This document shows positions 14,800 to 23,509 of a DNA stretch of 38,932 bases, in pieces. The number at the start of each line of letters is the position of its first letter. The stretch's first letter is position 1. A program made the translations under genes and the position numbers. Source of the DNA: Lachnospiraceae bacterium (GTDB lineage: Bacteria > Bacillota > Clostridia > Lachnospirales > Lachnospiraceae); contig SFDP01000023.1 of assembly GCA_004558185.1 (NCBI GenBank), forward strand, positions 1 through 38,932. Reading direction: 5' to 3'. The notes below the pieces were generated by a model. That model worked only from the letters and a program-made list of their open reading frames with translations. It did no database searches and was not told where the DNA came from.

Positions 14800-15155
14800 T
14801 CAGTCCTCCTTTTGGATTGCTTTCGGGTTGTATTTCATCACAAATAATTCCAGAGTTTCTTTCAGCACTGCGATCTGGGATTTCATATAGAACTCGTCCT
14901 CGAACAGTGCATAGTGTACGCAGGTTCGGATCAGAATGAAAATGAGCGGTGTGATTTTTTCGTGAGGAATCCCAACTTTAGCTCTAAACTCTTTGCGTAT
15001 TCGGTACATCGTTCATTTAGACCCTTAAAGAACTTCTGCTTAGCAGGGGTGCGGATACCTGTGCCGTGGAGTCCCAACTCGGCAAAGCCGTCAAAGCACT
15101 TTTCCATAAGCTCACCCTTTTTAGCGTTCCATTGCTCCTGTGTATAATTTGCCAC
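14800..15155 (-). pseudogene. TetR-family regulator, internally deleted and frameshifted
   Basis: The N-terminus (MANYTQEQWNAKKGELMEKC, then GLHGTGIR) is the start of a TetR-type helix-turn-helix. It then jumps directly to the C-terminal part (KFFKGLNERCTEYAKSLE), so roughly 90 residues, including most of the DNA-binding domain, are deleted. About one base is missing near 14970: the text continues in another frame as GIPHEKITPLIFILIRTCVH, then YALFEDEFYMKSQ. The stop lies 3 nt before the surface-protein start, so it was probably the local regulator of that gene. Confidence 0.85.
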
Positions 15156-15520
15156 CTGTCAGCCTTATTCAATCAAAGCGTTCGGAACGGATAGACCGTA
15201 TAAAGATATATAAAATATATTATATATTGAATAAAAAATCAATATGTTGCGTAATTTTAATGCCGGTCTGTGGGGCGAATTATCTCGTCCCTTTTTTCTA
15301 ATAAGCTCCCCCTATTTTGTATATTGTTCTTCCGTTTCTCTTCGATACCTCTGTAATTCCTTACATTTTCGGCATTTTTTGAAAGTTATGTATAAGTAAT
15401 CCGGCAGATTTGAAGTTTGGTGGATAGGACTGCGGAAACTCAAGGGAATAAACGGTTGTATTTTAACAGTAAATTTGATAAAGTAATGACAAACTTTGCA
15501 AAGGAAAAGGGGGATAAGGT
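15156..15520. other. Gene-free, AT-rich gap before glcK
   Basis: No gene or RNA structure stands out. The left part (15205-15240) is a run of TATA-like sequence that could hold the promoter of the broken TetR gene. A weak TTGTAT (15456) to TAAAGT (15479) pair, 17 nt apart, may be the promoter of glcK. Confidence 0.4.
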
Positions 15521-16456
15521 ATGCGATACTGTGTTGGTGTGGATATTGGTGGAACCACAGTCAAGCTGGGAATCTTTGAAGAGGATGGAAAGGTAGTGGA
15601 AAAGTGGGAGATTCCTACCCTTACGGAAAACGAAGGTGTTCGGATTTTACCGGATATTGCAGCTTCTATTCAAGAGAAAATCACTTCCTGCCATTTGGAG
15701 GAAGCAGTCTGTCTTGGAATTGGTGTAGGAGTACCGGCACCTGTTACCAGTGACGGTGTGGTGAACGGAAGTGCCAATCTGGGCTGGAAGTACAAGGAGG
15801 TTAAAAAGGAGCTGGAGGAACTTACCGGTAAGGCAGTGCTGGTGGGAAATGACGCTAATGTAGCTGCCTTGGGTGAAATGTGGAAAGGCGCCGGAAAAGG
15901 TCGCAGCAACATGATCATGATTACACTGGGTACGGGTGTAGGCGGAGGTGTTATCGTAGGAGGTAAGGTCATCATCGGCGAGCATGGAGCCGGCGGTGAG
16001 GTGGGACATATCTGCGTAAACTATGGTGAAACCGATCACTGCGGCTGTGGCAATCAGGGATGTCTGGAACAATATGGTTCTGCCACGGGAATCGTACGTC
16101 TGGCCAGAAAAAAGCTGGAAAACGAGGAAAGGGAGACGCTGCTTACCAAAGCGGAAATAACGGCGAAGAGTATATTTGATGCAGTAAAGGCAGAAGATGC
16201 CGTAGCCATGGAGGTAGCAGAAGAATTTGGAGAGTATCTGGGTAATGGGCTGGCGATTCTGGCCAGTATTGCAGACCCGGCTGTTTTCGTCATTGGCGGT
16301 GGTGTGTCCAAAGCAGGAGAAATCATCCTTTCTTATATCAGTAAATACTATCAAAAGCGTGCATTCTTTGCCAATAAGCAGGCGGAGTTTGTCCTTGCTT
16401 CACTGGGAAATGATGCAGGGATCTATGGAGCGGCAAAGATGGTGATAGATCAATAG
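15521..16456 (+). CDS. glcK: ROK-family glucokinase, 311 aa
   Basis: This enzyme phosphorylates glucose (or a related hexose) with ATP in the cytoplasm. The N-terminal phosphate-binding motif is DIGGTTVKLG (8-17). The catalytic D111 lies in GNDANVAALG, E160 and H163 are in the GEVGH sugar-binding segment, and the ROK zinc motif is CGCGNQGCLE (C174, C176, C181). The length is normal for the bacterial glucokinase branch of ROK. GGGGGAT precedes the ATG. It is followed after 38 nt by a sugar-phosphate nucleotidyltransferase, probably in one operon. Specificity for N-acetylhexosamine rather than glucose cannot be excluded. Confidence 0.9.
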   Translation: MRYCVGVDIGGTTVKLGIFEEDGKVVEKWEIPTLTENEGVRILPDIAASIQEKITSCHLEEAVCLGIGVGVPAPVTSDGVVNGSANLGWKYKEVKKELEELTGKAVLVGNDANVAALGEMWKGAGKGRSNMIMITLGTGVGGGVIVGGKVIIGEHGAGGEVGHICVNYGETDHCGCGNQGCLEQYGSATGIVRLARKKLENEERETLLTKAEITAKSIFDAVKAEDAVAMEVAEEFGEYLGNGLAILASIADPAVFVIGGGVSKAGEIILSYISKYYQKRAFFANKQAEFVLASLGNDAGIYGAAKMVIDQ

Positions 16457-16494
16457 GGTAAAACAGGAATAAAAGGAATAAGGAGAAGGCGGTT

Positions 16495-17415
16495 ATGAAT
16501 AAACCAACCTTGGTGATTATGGCGGCGGGGATGGGAAGTCGTTACGGAGGGCTGAAACAGATCGACAAAATTGATGAGCAGGGAAATATCATTATGGATT
16601 TTTCTGTATATGACGCAAAACGGGCCGGCTTTGAACGGGTAGTGTTTATTATCAAGCGTGAAAATGAAGTCCTTTTTCGGGAAGTGATTGGGGATAAGGT
16701 GGCTCGTCATATGCAGGTGGATTTTGCTTTTCAGGAAATAAAGGATATTCCGGCAGGCTTTACTGTACCCGAGGACAGGGTAAAGCCCTGGGGTACTGCC
16801 CATGCGGTGCTTAGCTGCAGGAATCTGGTGAAGGGGCCTTTTGCAGTCATCAATGCAGATGATTATTACGGAGCAGAAGCCTTTCGGCTGATTTATTCCT
16901 TTCTGACCAACCACCAGGATGACGAGAAGTATCGTTATGCCATGGTGGGATATGAATTGGGGAAGACGGTAACAGATAACGGATATGTTTCCAGAGGAGT
17001 CTGTGAAGTTAATGAAAGACAGGAGCTGATTCGGGTAACGGAAAAGACAAGGATTGAAAGACGGGCAGGCGAGATTGCTTATACCGAGGACGAGGGGGCA
17101 AGCTGGAAGCCTATTTTGGCAGATACCACCGTATCTATGAATATGTGGGGCTTTACCGCCAGCATTTTGAAGGAGCTGGAGGAGCGCTTTCCGGCCTTTT
17201 TGGAAAAGGGGCTAAAGGAGAATCCGCTGAAATGCGAATGCTATCTGCCGGCAGTAGTCAGTGATTTGCTGGCAGAAGAAAAGGCCACGGTAACCGTATT
17301 GAAATCGGGGGAACAGTGGCATGGCGTTACCTATCAGGAGGATAAGCCGGAGGTAGTCAGGGCGATACAGAAATTGAAGGACAGTGGTCTTTACCCACAG
17401 AATCTGTGGGAGTAA
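16495..17415 (+). CDS. Sugar-1-phosphate nucleotidyltransferase, 306 aa
   Basis: This NTP_transferase-fold enzyme joins a nucleoside triphosphate to a sugar phosphate. The nucleotide-binding loop is MAAGMGSRYGGLKQIDK (9-25), the metal-binding Asp lies in INADDYYG, and PWGTAHAVL is the substrate loop. Homologues in Lachnospiraceae are annotated only as nucleotidyltransferase family protein. It lies in an apparent operon with glcK and near a GH112 phosphorylase that releases galactose 1-phosphate, so activation of such a sugar phosphate is a reasonable but untested idea. AGGAGAAGG precedes the ATG. The gene converges on the AraC gene. Confidence 0.85.
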   Translation: MNKPTLVIMAAGMGSRYGGLKQIDKIDEQGNIIMDFSVYDAKRAGFERVVFIIKRENEVLFREVIGDKVARHMQVDFAFQEIKDIPAGFTVPEDRVKPWGTAHAVLSCRNLVKGPFAVINADDYYGAEAFRLIYSFLTNHQDDEKYRYAMVGYELGKTVTDNGYVSRGVCEVNERQELIRVTEKTRIERRAGEIAYTEDEGASWKPILADTTVSMNMWGFTASILKELEERFPAFLEKGLKENPLKCECYLPAVVSDLLAEEKATVTVLKSGEQWHGVTYQEDKPEVVRAIQKLKDSGLYPQNLWE

Positions 17416-17452
17416 AAAAGGAAGCGGCAAAGGGATTGGAGAAAAGCCTCCC

Positions 17453-18304
17453 TTAATGTCCCTCCATACGGCTTTGTTTGCGGCAGAGGCTGGGAGAGTA
17501 TCCCCTCTGCCGCTTAAACATTTGGGCAAAATAGCTGGGAGAAGAAAAACCGCAGAAGCGACTGATTACAGAAAGAGAAAAATCTGTAGTGGTAAGCAGC
17601 TTCTCTCCCTCCTCAATTCGCCTGGAAATCAGATAATTGATGGGAGAAACACCGTATTCCTGTGTAAAAGTATGAACAATATGATATTTATTGGCATGAG
17701 TAACCAAAGACAATTGATCCAGAGTAAGGTGTTCCCGATAGTGATCATCTATATAGCGGCGAACCATGGCTGCAAGCCTGGCAGGAGCATGGCTATTGTG
17801 AGACAATGGGACATAAAAGCTGGTCTGCCTGGTCAGCAGAAGAATGAGGATATCCATGTAATGCTGGCACATCTGTTCAAAGCCCACGGGCTTTGTATCG
17901 ATTTCTATCAGTAAATGATGGAGCAGAAATAGAATCTGTTCACGTACATTCTTGAAATTCACAATATAATGATGAGGGTTTTCCTCTTCCTTTCGAACGG
18001 AAAGCTCCAGTCCTTCTATTCCCAATACGATATATTTCATCGGAGCACCCGGCTTTCCAATTTCTGTATGCAGAATATTGGGGTTAATTACCACAAGGTC
18101 ATTGGCGGAAACGGAATAGGTTTGATTTTCTATGGAAAAAAATCCATCTCCCTCTACCACATAAAAGAATTCACAGCAGCTATGTGTATGCCCGATACCA
18201 TGCCAGTCTCCGGCAAATCTTTCCTGACTTACATATAGCAATCTTGCGTTATGATGAGTGAGATTAATGTGGAAATCCTGTAAATCATATCGGGAAATAC
18301 TCAT
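17453..18304 (-). CDS. AraC-family regulator (unit A), 283 aa
   Basis: A cupin-like N-terminal sensor (about 20-120, with GHTHSCCEFFYVVEGDGFF) is followed by two AraC helix-turn-helix motifs at the C-terminus (LTLDQLSLVTHANKYHIVHT and SLSVISRFCGFSSPSYFAQM). It is divergent from the first binding-protein gene across 421 bp and very likely controls that operon on sensing the imported sugar. It is clearly paralogous to the regulator at 23510-24385. A perfect 10-bp inverted repeat (17480-17489/17504-17513) lies in its last codons. Confidence 0.9.
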   Translation of the reverse strand: MSISRYDLQDFHINLTHHNARLLYVSQERFAGDWHGIGHTHSCCEFFYVVEGDGFFSIENQTYSVSANDLVVINPNILHTEIGKPGAPMKYIVLGIEGLELSVRKEEENPHHYIVNFKNVREQILFLLHHLLIEIDTKPVGFEQMCQHYMDILILLLTRQTSFYVPLSHNSHAPARLAAMVRRYIDDHYREHLTLDQLSLVTHANKYHIVHTFTQEYGVSPINYLISRRIEEGEKLLTTTDFSLSVISRFCGFSSPSYFAQMFKRQRGYSPSLCRKQSRMEGH

Positions 18305-18566
18305 ATGGCCTCCTTAATTTATCATAAGATCAGCGTAACTATTCAGCAAAATAGTTATTCTTTTTTGATTATAAAGGGGTAAGGGAGATAATTCAATACT
18401 TGGAAATCAGAGAAAAACAGAGAAGGATATACTGTAAATTAGGGGAAAAATAAAGAGAAGAGAGTGGAATTGGTATATAATCAACAAAAAACAAAAAATA
18501 AAAATATAAAAAATATACAAAAAGAATAAAAACACAACATATCTAAAAAATAACGCAACAATAATA

Positions 18567-18594
18567 TTGCATTAGGAGGGTGAAAAGCTATACT
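18567..18594 (+). promoter_or_regulatory. Promoter of sugar ABC operon A
   Basis: TTGCAT (18567-18572) and TATACT (18589-18594) are 16 nt apart. The second operon has a matching arrangement (TTGAAT, 16 nt, TATACT), supporting both. Confidence 0.55.
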
Positions 18595-18667
18595 TACAGG
18601 TACAATAAATTGATTGACAGCGATTAATTTATTCATTCGAAATCTGTGCAAAAGCGCACAGATTCGG

Positions 18668-18682
18668 TACCGTATAACGGTA
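18668..18682. promoter_or_regulatory. Palindrome in the operon A leader
   Basis: TACCGT and ACGGTA are perfect 6-bp arms around ATA. It lies 43 nt before the binding-protein ATG, downstream of the promoter, where a repressor would block elongation or an RNA hairpin would affect translation. Confidence 0.4.
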
Positions 18683-18725
18683 TGGTCGGTAACTTGGAAA
18701 AACCGTTTCAGATTGGAGGAAAAAG

Positions 18726-20081
18726 ATGAAAAAGAGATTTTTAAGCACCCTTTTAAGTGCAGTGATGACAGCCTCTCTGCTGGCCGGCTGTGGAGGCGGC
18801 GGAGGGAATACTTCGGCCACGGATACGACTGATGTCCAAACCACACAGACTCAGGAGGCAGAGACAGAAGTGACAGCCTCAGGCGGTGAGGAAACCCTGA
18901 CCGTATGGTGTTGGGATCCTAATTTCAACATTTATGCCATGAAAGAGGCAGAGAAGATTTATCAGAAGGATCATCCTAATTTTAAACTGGATATTCAGGA
19001 AAATGTGTATAGTGATATTGAGCAGAAGCTGATCACTGCTGCGGAAGCGGGAGATTACAGCACTCTGCCGGATATTTTCCTGATGCAGGATTACTCTTAC
19101 AGCAAGATGGCAACCAATTATCCCGGAATCTTTACCGATCTTACGGATAGCGGAATCGACTTCACACAGTTTACCGCAGGTAAGGTTGCAGACTCCACGG
19201 TAGACGGGAAAAACTATGGGGTTCCTTTCGATAATGGAGCGGTTATTTTTGCTGTTCGTACGGATATTATCGAACAGGCGGGCTTAAAGGCAGAGGATTT
19301 CAAAGACATTACCTGGTCCAAATTCCTTGAGCTTGGTCAGAAGGTCTTAGATGAAACCGGCTGTCCTATGCTGACCTCCAGCGGCGGTTCAGAGCTGGTT
19401 ATCATGATGATGCAGTCTGCCGGTGCATCTCCTATGGTAGATGGTAAGGTTAATCTGGTTGGAAACGCAGCCTTGGAAGAAGCGATCTCCATTTACAAGA
19501 AGCTGGTACAAAGCGGAATCATGGTTGACTATACCGACTGGGATCAGTACATAGCTTCCATGAACGACGGAACGGCAGCAGGTGTGATTCAGGGCTGTTG
19601 GATAATGTCCTCTATTCAGGCGGCAGCAGACCAGTCAGGAAAATGGGCAATAGTGAATATGCCTAAGCTGGATAACATCGATGGTGCAACCAATTACTCA
19701 AACTGCGGCGGTGCAAGCTGGGCAGTGTCTTCCAACTGTAAAAATGTGGAGCTGGCTCAGGACTTTTTAAAGACTACCTTCGGCGGCAGTGTGGAATTAT
19801 ACGATATTCTGCTTCCCAACGCAGGAGCTATTGCAAGCTATCTGCCGGCAGGAGAATCTGCTATTTATCAGGAGGGAAGTGAGTTCTACGGTGGTCAGGC
19901 AGTATATGCGGACATCGTTGAGTATGCAAACGGCGTACCTGCGTTCTCCTATGATGCTTATTATTCTGACATCAGAAGCGCATTGACTGATGCAATTACC
20001 AATGTAGTTCAAAATGGTGCAGATATTACCGAAGAGATTCAGAATGCACAGGATACAGTAGAGTTTAATATCGGGGGTTGA
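18726..20081 (+). CDS. Sugar ABC transporter binding lipoprotein (unit A), 451 aa
   Basis: The signal peptide ends in a lipobox, LLAGCGGGGG, with lipidated C22. A family-1 extracellular solute-binding fold follows (LTVWCWDPNF start, QDYSYSKM, GASWAVSSNC). It delivers a sugar or oligosaccharide to the two permeases downstream. AGGAGG-like bases precede the ATG. Its first seven residues (MKKRFLS) are identical to the paralogue at 24830, though the mature parts differ. It is first in an operon reading to the beta-helix protein. No ATPase gene is present, so a shared MsmK-like ATPase is likely elsewhere. Confidence 0.92.
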   Translation: MKKRFLSTLLSAVMTASLLAGCGGGGGNTSATDTTDVQTTQTQEAETEVTASGGEETLTVWCWDPNFNIYAMKEAEKIYQKDHPNFKLDIQENVYSDIEQKLITAAEAGDYSTLPDIFLMQDYSYSKMATNYPGIFTDLTDSGIDFTQFTAGKVADSTVDGKNYGVPFDNGAVIFAVRTDIIEQAGLKAEDFKDITWSKFLELGQKVLDETGCPMLTSSGGSELVIMMMQSAGASPMVDGKVNLVGNAALEEAISIYKKLVQSGIMVDYTDWDQYIASMNDGTAAGVIQGCWIMSSIQAAADQSGKWAIVNMPKLDNIDGATNYSNCGGASWAVSSNCKNVELAQDFLKTTFGGSVELYDILLPNAGAIASYLPAGESAIYQEGSEFYGGQAVYADIVEYANGVPAFSYDAYYSDIRSALTDAITNVVQNGADITEEIQNAQDTVEFNIGG

Positions 20082-20113
20082 CCGATAGCTTAAATGAATA
20101 ATGGAGGATGGCT

Positions 20114-20992
20114 ATGAAGAAAAAACGAATGGGAATTGAGAAAAGACATCGACTGATTGGCTGGGGCTTTTTGCTTCCGGCAACCGTACTTATCTTTATC
20201 TTTTGCTTTTACCCTATGCTTCAGGCCATCCTTCTGTCGTTTAAGAGCGGAAATGGTGTTAATGCAGAATGGACACTGAATAATTATACCAGAATTCTGA
20301 AAGACAAAACCTTTAAGCAATGCCTGTTCAATACGGTATTTTATTTGGTTGTTCAGGTACCCATTATGTTAATCCTGGCATTAATGCTGGCACAGCTTTT
20401 GAATAACCCAAAGCTGCGTTTCAGGGGTGGCTTTCGTACCATGATTTTTTTGCCCTGTGCTACCTCTCTGGTTTCCTATTCCATGATTTTTAAATCTCTG
20501 TTTGCAGACAGAGGGTTAGTAAATCTGATTCTGGAACAAGTCGGGCTGTCCCCCGTTTCCTGGTTTCAGGAGGCCTGGGCTGCCAGGTTTGTAATCATCA
20601 TTGCTCTGATCTGGCGCTGGACAGGATATAATATGGTATTCTACCTGGCAGGCTTACAGAATATAGATTATTCGGTTTATGAAGCCAGCAGAATCGATGG
20701 AGCAAGTCCAATGCAGCAGTTTTTCCGGATTACTATTCCCTTGCTGAAGCCGACAATTCTGCTGACTGCAATTATGTCTACCTCGGGTACACTGCAGCTC
20801 TTTGATGAATCGGTAAATCTTACTGCGGGAGGCCCGGGGAAGGCCTCTATGACATTGGCTCACTACATATTCAATATTTCCTTTGTGGAAACGCCCAAAT
20901 TCAGTTATGCGGCAGCTCTGTCCGTATTTATTCTGGTTTGTGTGGCAACTCTGTCCTTTATTCAGATGAAAGTGGGTGATCAGCGTGACTAA
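20114..20992 (+). CDS. Sugar ABC permease 1 (unit A), 292 aa
   Basis: This is a MalF/UgpA-type inner-membrane permease with six predicted helices. The ATPase-contacting EAA loop is at YEASRIDGASPMQQFFRITI, followed by PLLKP. The start at 20114 is chosen over 20108 because GGAGG (20103-20107) is better spaced from it. It pairs with the next permease, whose start overlaps its stop. Confidence 0.9.
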   Translation: MKKKRMGIEKRHRLIGWGFLLPATVLIFIFCFYPMLQAILLSFKSGNGVNAEWTLNNYTRILKDKTFKQCLFNTVFYLVVQVPIMLILALMLAQLLNNPKLRFRGGFRTMIFLPCATSLVSYSMIFKSLFADRGLVNLILEQVGLSPVSWFQEAWAARFVIIIALIWRWTGYNMVFYLAGLQNIDYSVYEASRIDGASPMQQFFRITIPLLKPTILLTAIMSTSGTLQLFDESVNLTAGGPGKASMTLAHYIFNISFVETPKFSYAAALSVFILVCVATLSFIQMKVGDQRD

Positions 20993-21791
20993 GATGAAAA
21001 CAGCTCTTTCCTATATTGTTTTATGTATAATCAGCTTTCTTTCCGTATTTCCCCTGTATTATATGCTGTGCGGTGCAACGAATCCCAGTATTGATGTAAT
21101 ACGTGGGAAGTTGGTTCCGGGGAGCTATTTGCTGGAGAATTTCAAGACATTGATTGAATTTCAGGATCTGGGGAGGGCATTATTTAACTCCTTTAGGAAC
21201 TCTTTGCTGATTACTCTGTTTACCCTGCTTATCTGTTCCATTGCAGGATACGGCTTCGAGGTATATCATGATAAGGGCAAGGATATCCTGATGAGCATCC
21301 TGCTGCTGGCCATGATGCTGCCCTTTGTGGCACTGATGATTCCGTTGTTTAAAATGTTTTCTGCATGGGGAATGGTCAATACCTGGATGGCGCTGATGCT
21401 GCCTTCCATTTCCACCCCTTTTATGATTATGCTGTTTCGTCAGGCCGCCCGTTCCTTTCCTCCGGATATCATTGATGCAGCCAGGCTGGAAGGATTAAGT
21501 GAAATGGGAATATTTTTTCGGATGTACATTCCGACCATGAAATCCACCTATGGAGCAGCCATGACCGTAACCTTTATGAATGCATGGAATAATTATTTAT
21601 GGCCCAAAATCATTCTTCAAAAAAATGAATCCATTACCATGCCGATGCTGGTAGCGAATTTGAAAAGCGGATATTCAGTGGATTACGGAATGCTGATGCT
21701 GGGTGTCTTGATCTGTACACTGCCTACAGCCATTATTTTTTTATGTCTGCAGAAGAGCTTCGCAAACGGAATAACAGGAGCAGTAAAATGA
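20985..21791 (+). CDS. Sugar ABC permease 2 (unit A), 268 aa
   Basis: This MalG/UgpE-type permease has an EAA loop DAARLEGLSEMGIFFRMYIP and six helices. The start is uncertain: GTG at 20976, GTG at 20985 or ATG at 20994 are all in frame. 20985 is chosen because GGGTGAT lies just before it and it overlaps the upstream stop by 8 nt, which suggests coupling. Its own stop overlaps the next gene by ATGA. Confidence 0.85.
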   Translation: MTKMKTALSYIVLCIISFLSVFPLYYMLCGATNPSIDVIRGKLVPGSYLLENFKTLIEFQDLGRALFNSFRNSLLITLFTLLICSIAGYGFEVYHDKGKDILMSILLLAMMLPFVALMIPLFKMFSAWGMVNTWMALMLPSISTPFMIMLFRQAARSFPPDIIDAARLEGLSEMGIFFRMYIPTMKSTYGAAMTVTFMNAWNNYLWPKIILQKNESITMPMLVANLKSGYSVDYGMLMLGVLICTLPTAIIFLCLQKSFANGITGAVK

Positions 21792-22234
21792 GAGAAAAAA
21801 ATTTTTGTCTTTCACGGGAAGAACTTAGGCTGGTTCAAGCCGAGCTTAAGGCAGCAGTAAATTTCGGATTTATCTCGGGAGCAGGCCTTGATGCCATTGA
21901 ATTCCGATGTCAGGAGCATAACCGGAGGATAGCAAACAGGCTGGCCGCCGGAGAAGTGGTTTATGGATTGATCCATTTTTCGCTTCCGGTCTATCTACAG
22001 TATGAGCTGACCAGGTTTCGACTGGACTTTGTGGAAGGAAAGGCAGGGAATTATGACTATATGGTGATAACAGAAGCTCATAGAAGAAGGTTCTATCAGG
22101 ATAATCCTGAGATGTTCAAACGCTGTATAGGAGATTATTTTGCTTTTGAGGATGTGGAAGCAGTTATCGAGAAGCGAATAAGAGAGGAAGAGTATTACCG
22201 CTATGTGCAGAACCTACTATGTCAGTGCCAATAG
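21788..22234 (+). CDS. Uncharacterised operon protein, 148 aa
   Basis: I do not recognise this family. The protein is soluble and probably helical, with charged N-terminal helices (SREELRLVQAELKAAVNFGF), a central hydrophobic VYGLIHFSLPVYLQYELTRF and a Glu/Arg-rich end. No signal peptide or catalytic motif is seen. Its ATG overlaps the permease stop (ATGA), and its 3' end overlaps the beta-helix gene by 32 nt. Translation is therefore tightly coupled to transport and to the putative glycosidase, which argues for a role in the same pathway. A longer frame starting at 21743 lies inside the permease gene and is rejected. Confidence 0.75.
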   Translation: MREKNFCLSREELRLVQAELKAAVNFGFISGAGLDAIEFRCQEHNRRIANRLAAGEVVYGLIHFSLPVYLQYELTRFRLDFVEGKAGNYDYMVITEAHRRRFYQDNPEMFKRCIGDYFAFEDVEAVIEKRIREEEYYRYVQNLLCQCQ

Positions 22235-23483
22235 AGGAAACGATAATCACTCGGGAAGTTCCCCAAAGGAGGCATTTGCCAGTCTGGCAGCAGTTAACCG
22301 GCTGGAGCTTGGGCCGGGGGACAGAGTGCTTTTGGAATGCGGCTCTGTGTTTGAAAATCAATACCTGCATCTGTCTGCCCGGGGAACGGAAGAAAAGCCT
22401 GTGGTGATCAGCAGCTATGGGGAAGGAACGCTGCCCTGTATCTGCGGAAACGGCGGGGGAATCTGGTTTCAGGATTATGGAGTAGAGTTGGATGTGCCGA
22501 CCCACGTATGGAAGGGGGAGGTATCTTCCACGGTGCTTCTTACCGATGTGTCTAATCTGATCCTTTCCAATCTCGAAATTACAAATTGCGGAAATACAAA
22601 GGAAGATGAAAGCTATAACAGTGCACGAAAGATGGATAGAACAGGTGTGGCGGTAGTGGCAAAAAACGGAGGTACTCTGCGAAATATCACCTTGAAAAAC
22701 CTGTATGTTCATGATGTGGAGGGAAATATATACAACAAGCACATGAATAATGGCGGAATTTATATTACTGCGCTAAGGCCTGATAAAGAGGAGGAGACGG
22801 GGGCTGCAAGGTATGATGGCTTTACCATTGAGGACTGCTTTGTCTATCGGGTAAGCCGTTGGGGAATTGCTTTTGGCTATACCTACAGCCATCACAAGTT
22901 CAGGGAATGTTTGTTGGAGGAGGAATGGTTTAAAGAATGCGGGCACGAAAATATTGTACTGCGCAATAACTATGTCAAGGCGGCAGGGGGAGACGGAATA
23001 ACCGTTATGTACGCTTTGAGGCCTTTGGTCGAGCATAATACGGCAGACTCCGTGGCAGATCAAATGAATGCACTATGCTACCGTGAACCTTTGGAACGTC
23101 AGGGGATGGTGGCAGCGGCAATTTGGCCCTGGAAATGTAAAGATGCGGTTTTTCGCTATAATGAAGCTGTTGATACAAGGCTCAATCAGGATGGGATGGC
23201 TTACGATGCGGATTCCGGTGATGGAACCATTTATGAATATAATTACAGCAGACTGAATGAGGGAGGCTGTGTGATGTTCTGCCTGGAACAGGCGGTGAAC
23301 AGCACCTTCCGTTACAATATTAGTGAAGATGATTTGGGAGGCACCATCAGCCCGGTTAACAATCCAGATGCCTATATCGGACATAATACCTTTTATATCA
23401 GAAAGAATGTACCTTTTATACGAACCTCCATGGATGGCGGAGGATATACTTTGGAGGATAATGCTATCTTTCTGCTGGAATGA
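22203..23483 (+). CDS. Cytoplasmic right-handed beta-helix protein, 426 aa
   Basis: A DUF1565-like N-terminus (YYVSANRGNDNHSGSSPKEA) leads into a parallel beta-helix with repeated NIxLxNxYVH / NIVLRNNYV rungs. An acidic cluster DGMAYDADSGDG (D330, D335, D337) is followed by YEYNYSRLNEGG, a likely active-site rung. There is no signal peptide, so it acts on imported sugar. Beta-helix glycosidases (GH110, GH136) and lyases share this fold. An Asp pair seven residues apart, as I recall for GH136 lacto-N-biosidases, is present (D330/D337), but the motif is also common in other beta-helix families. Identity is open. Confidence 0.8.
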   Translation: MCRTYYVSANRGNDNHSGSSPKEAFASLAAVNRLELGPGDRVLLECGSVFENQYLHLSARGTEEKPVVISSYGEGTLPCICGNGGGIWFQDYGVELDVPTHVWKGEVSSTVLLTDVSNLILSNLEITNCGNTKEDESYNSARKMDRTGVAVVAKNGGTLRNITLKNLYVHDVEGNIYNKHMNNGGIYITALRPDKEEETGAARYDGFTIEDCFVYRVSRWGIAFGYTYSHHKFRECLLEEEWFKECGHENIVLRNNYVKAAGGDGITVMYALRPLVEHNTADSVADQMNALCYREPLERQGMVAAAIWPWKCKDAVFRYNEAVDTRLNQDGMAYDADSGDGTIYEYNYSRLNEGGCVMFCLEQAVNSTFRYNISEDDLGGTISPVNNPDAYIGHNTFYIRKNVPFIRTSMDGGGYTLEDNAIFLLE

Positions 23484-23509
23484 GGAAAGAGGGGAAGTCA
23501 GAGTCGATC

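Larger units (their letters stand above)
18305..18725. other. Divergent control region of unit A
   Basis: This 421-bp AT-rich region has no gene. It holds the operon promoter (18567-18594), a hairpin TCTGTGC/GCACAGA (18643-18662) and a TACCGT-ATA-ACGGTA palindrome (18668-18682) in the 5' leader. AraC sites are expected here but cannot be placed. Confidence 0.6.

Noticed and set aside
15647..16354. A 235-codon open frame antisense to glcK
   Set aside because: It lies fully opposite a conserved ROK kinase, has no ribosome site, and its sequence looks like reverse-complement coding bias.
17394..17513. Hairpins CCCACAG/CTGTGGG and GCGGCAGAGG/CCTCTGCCGC as terminators between converging genes
   Set aside because: Both lie inside coding sequence and lack T runs on either strand, so termination cannot be claimed.
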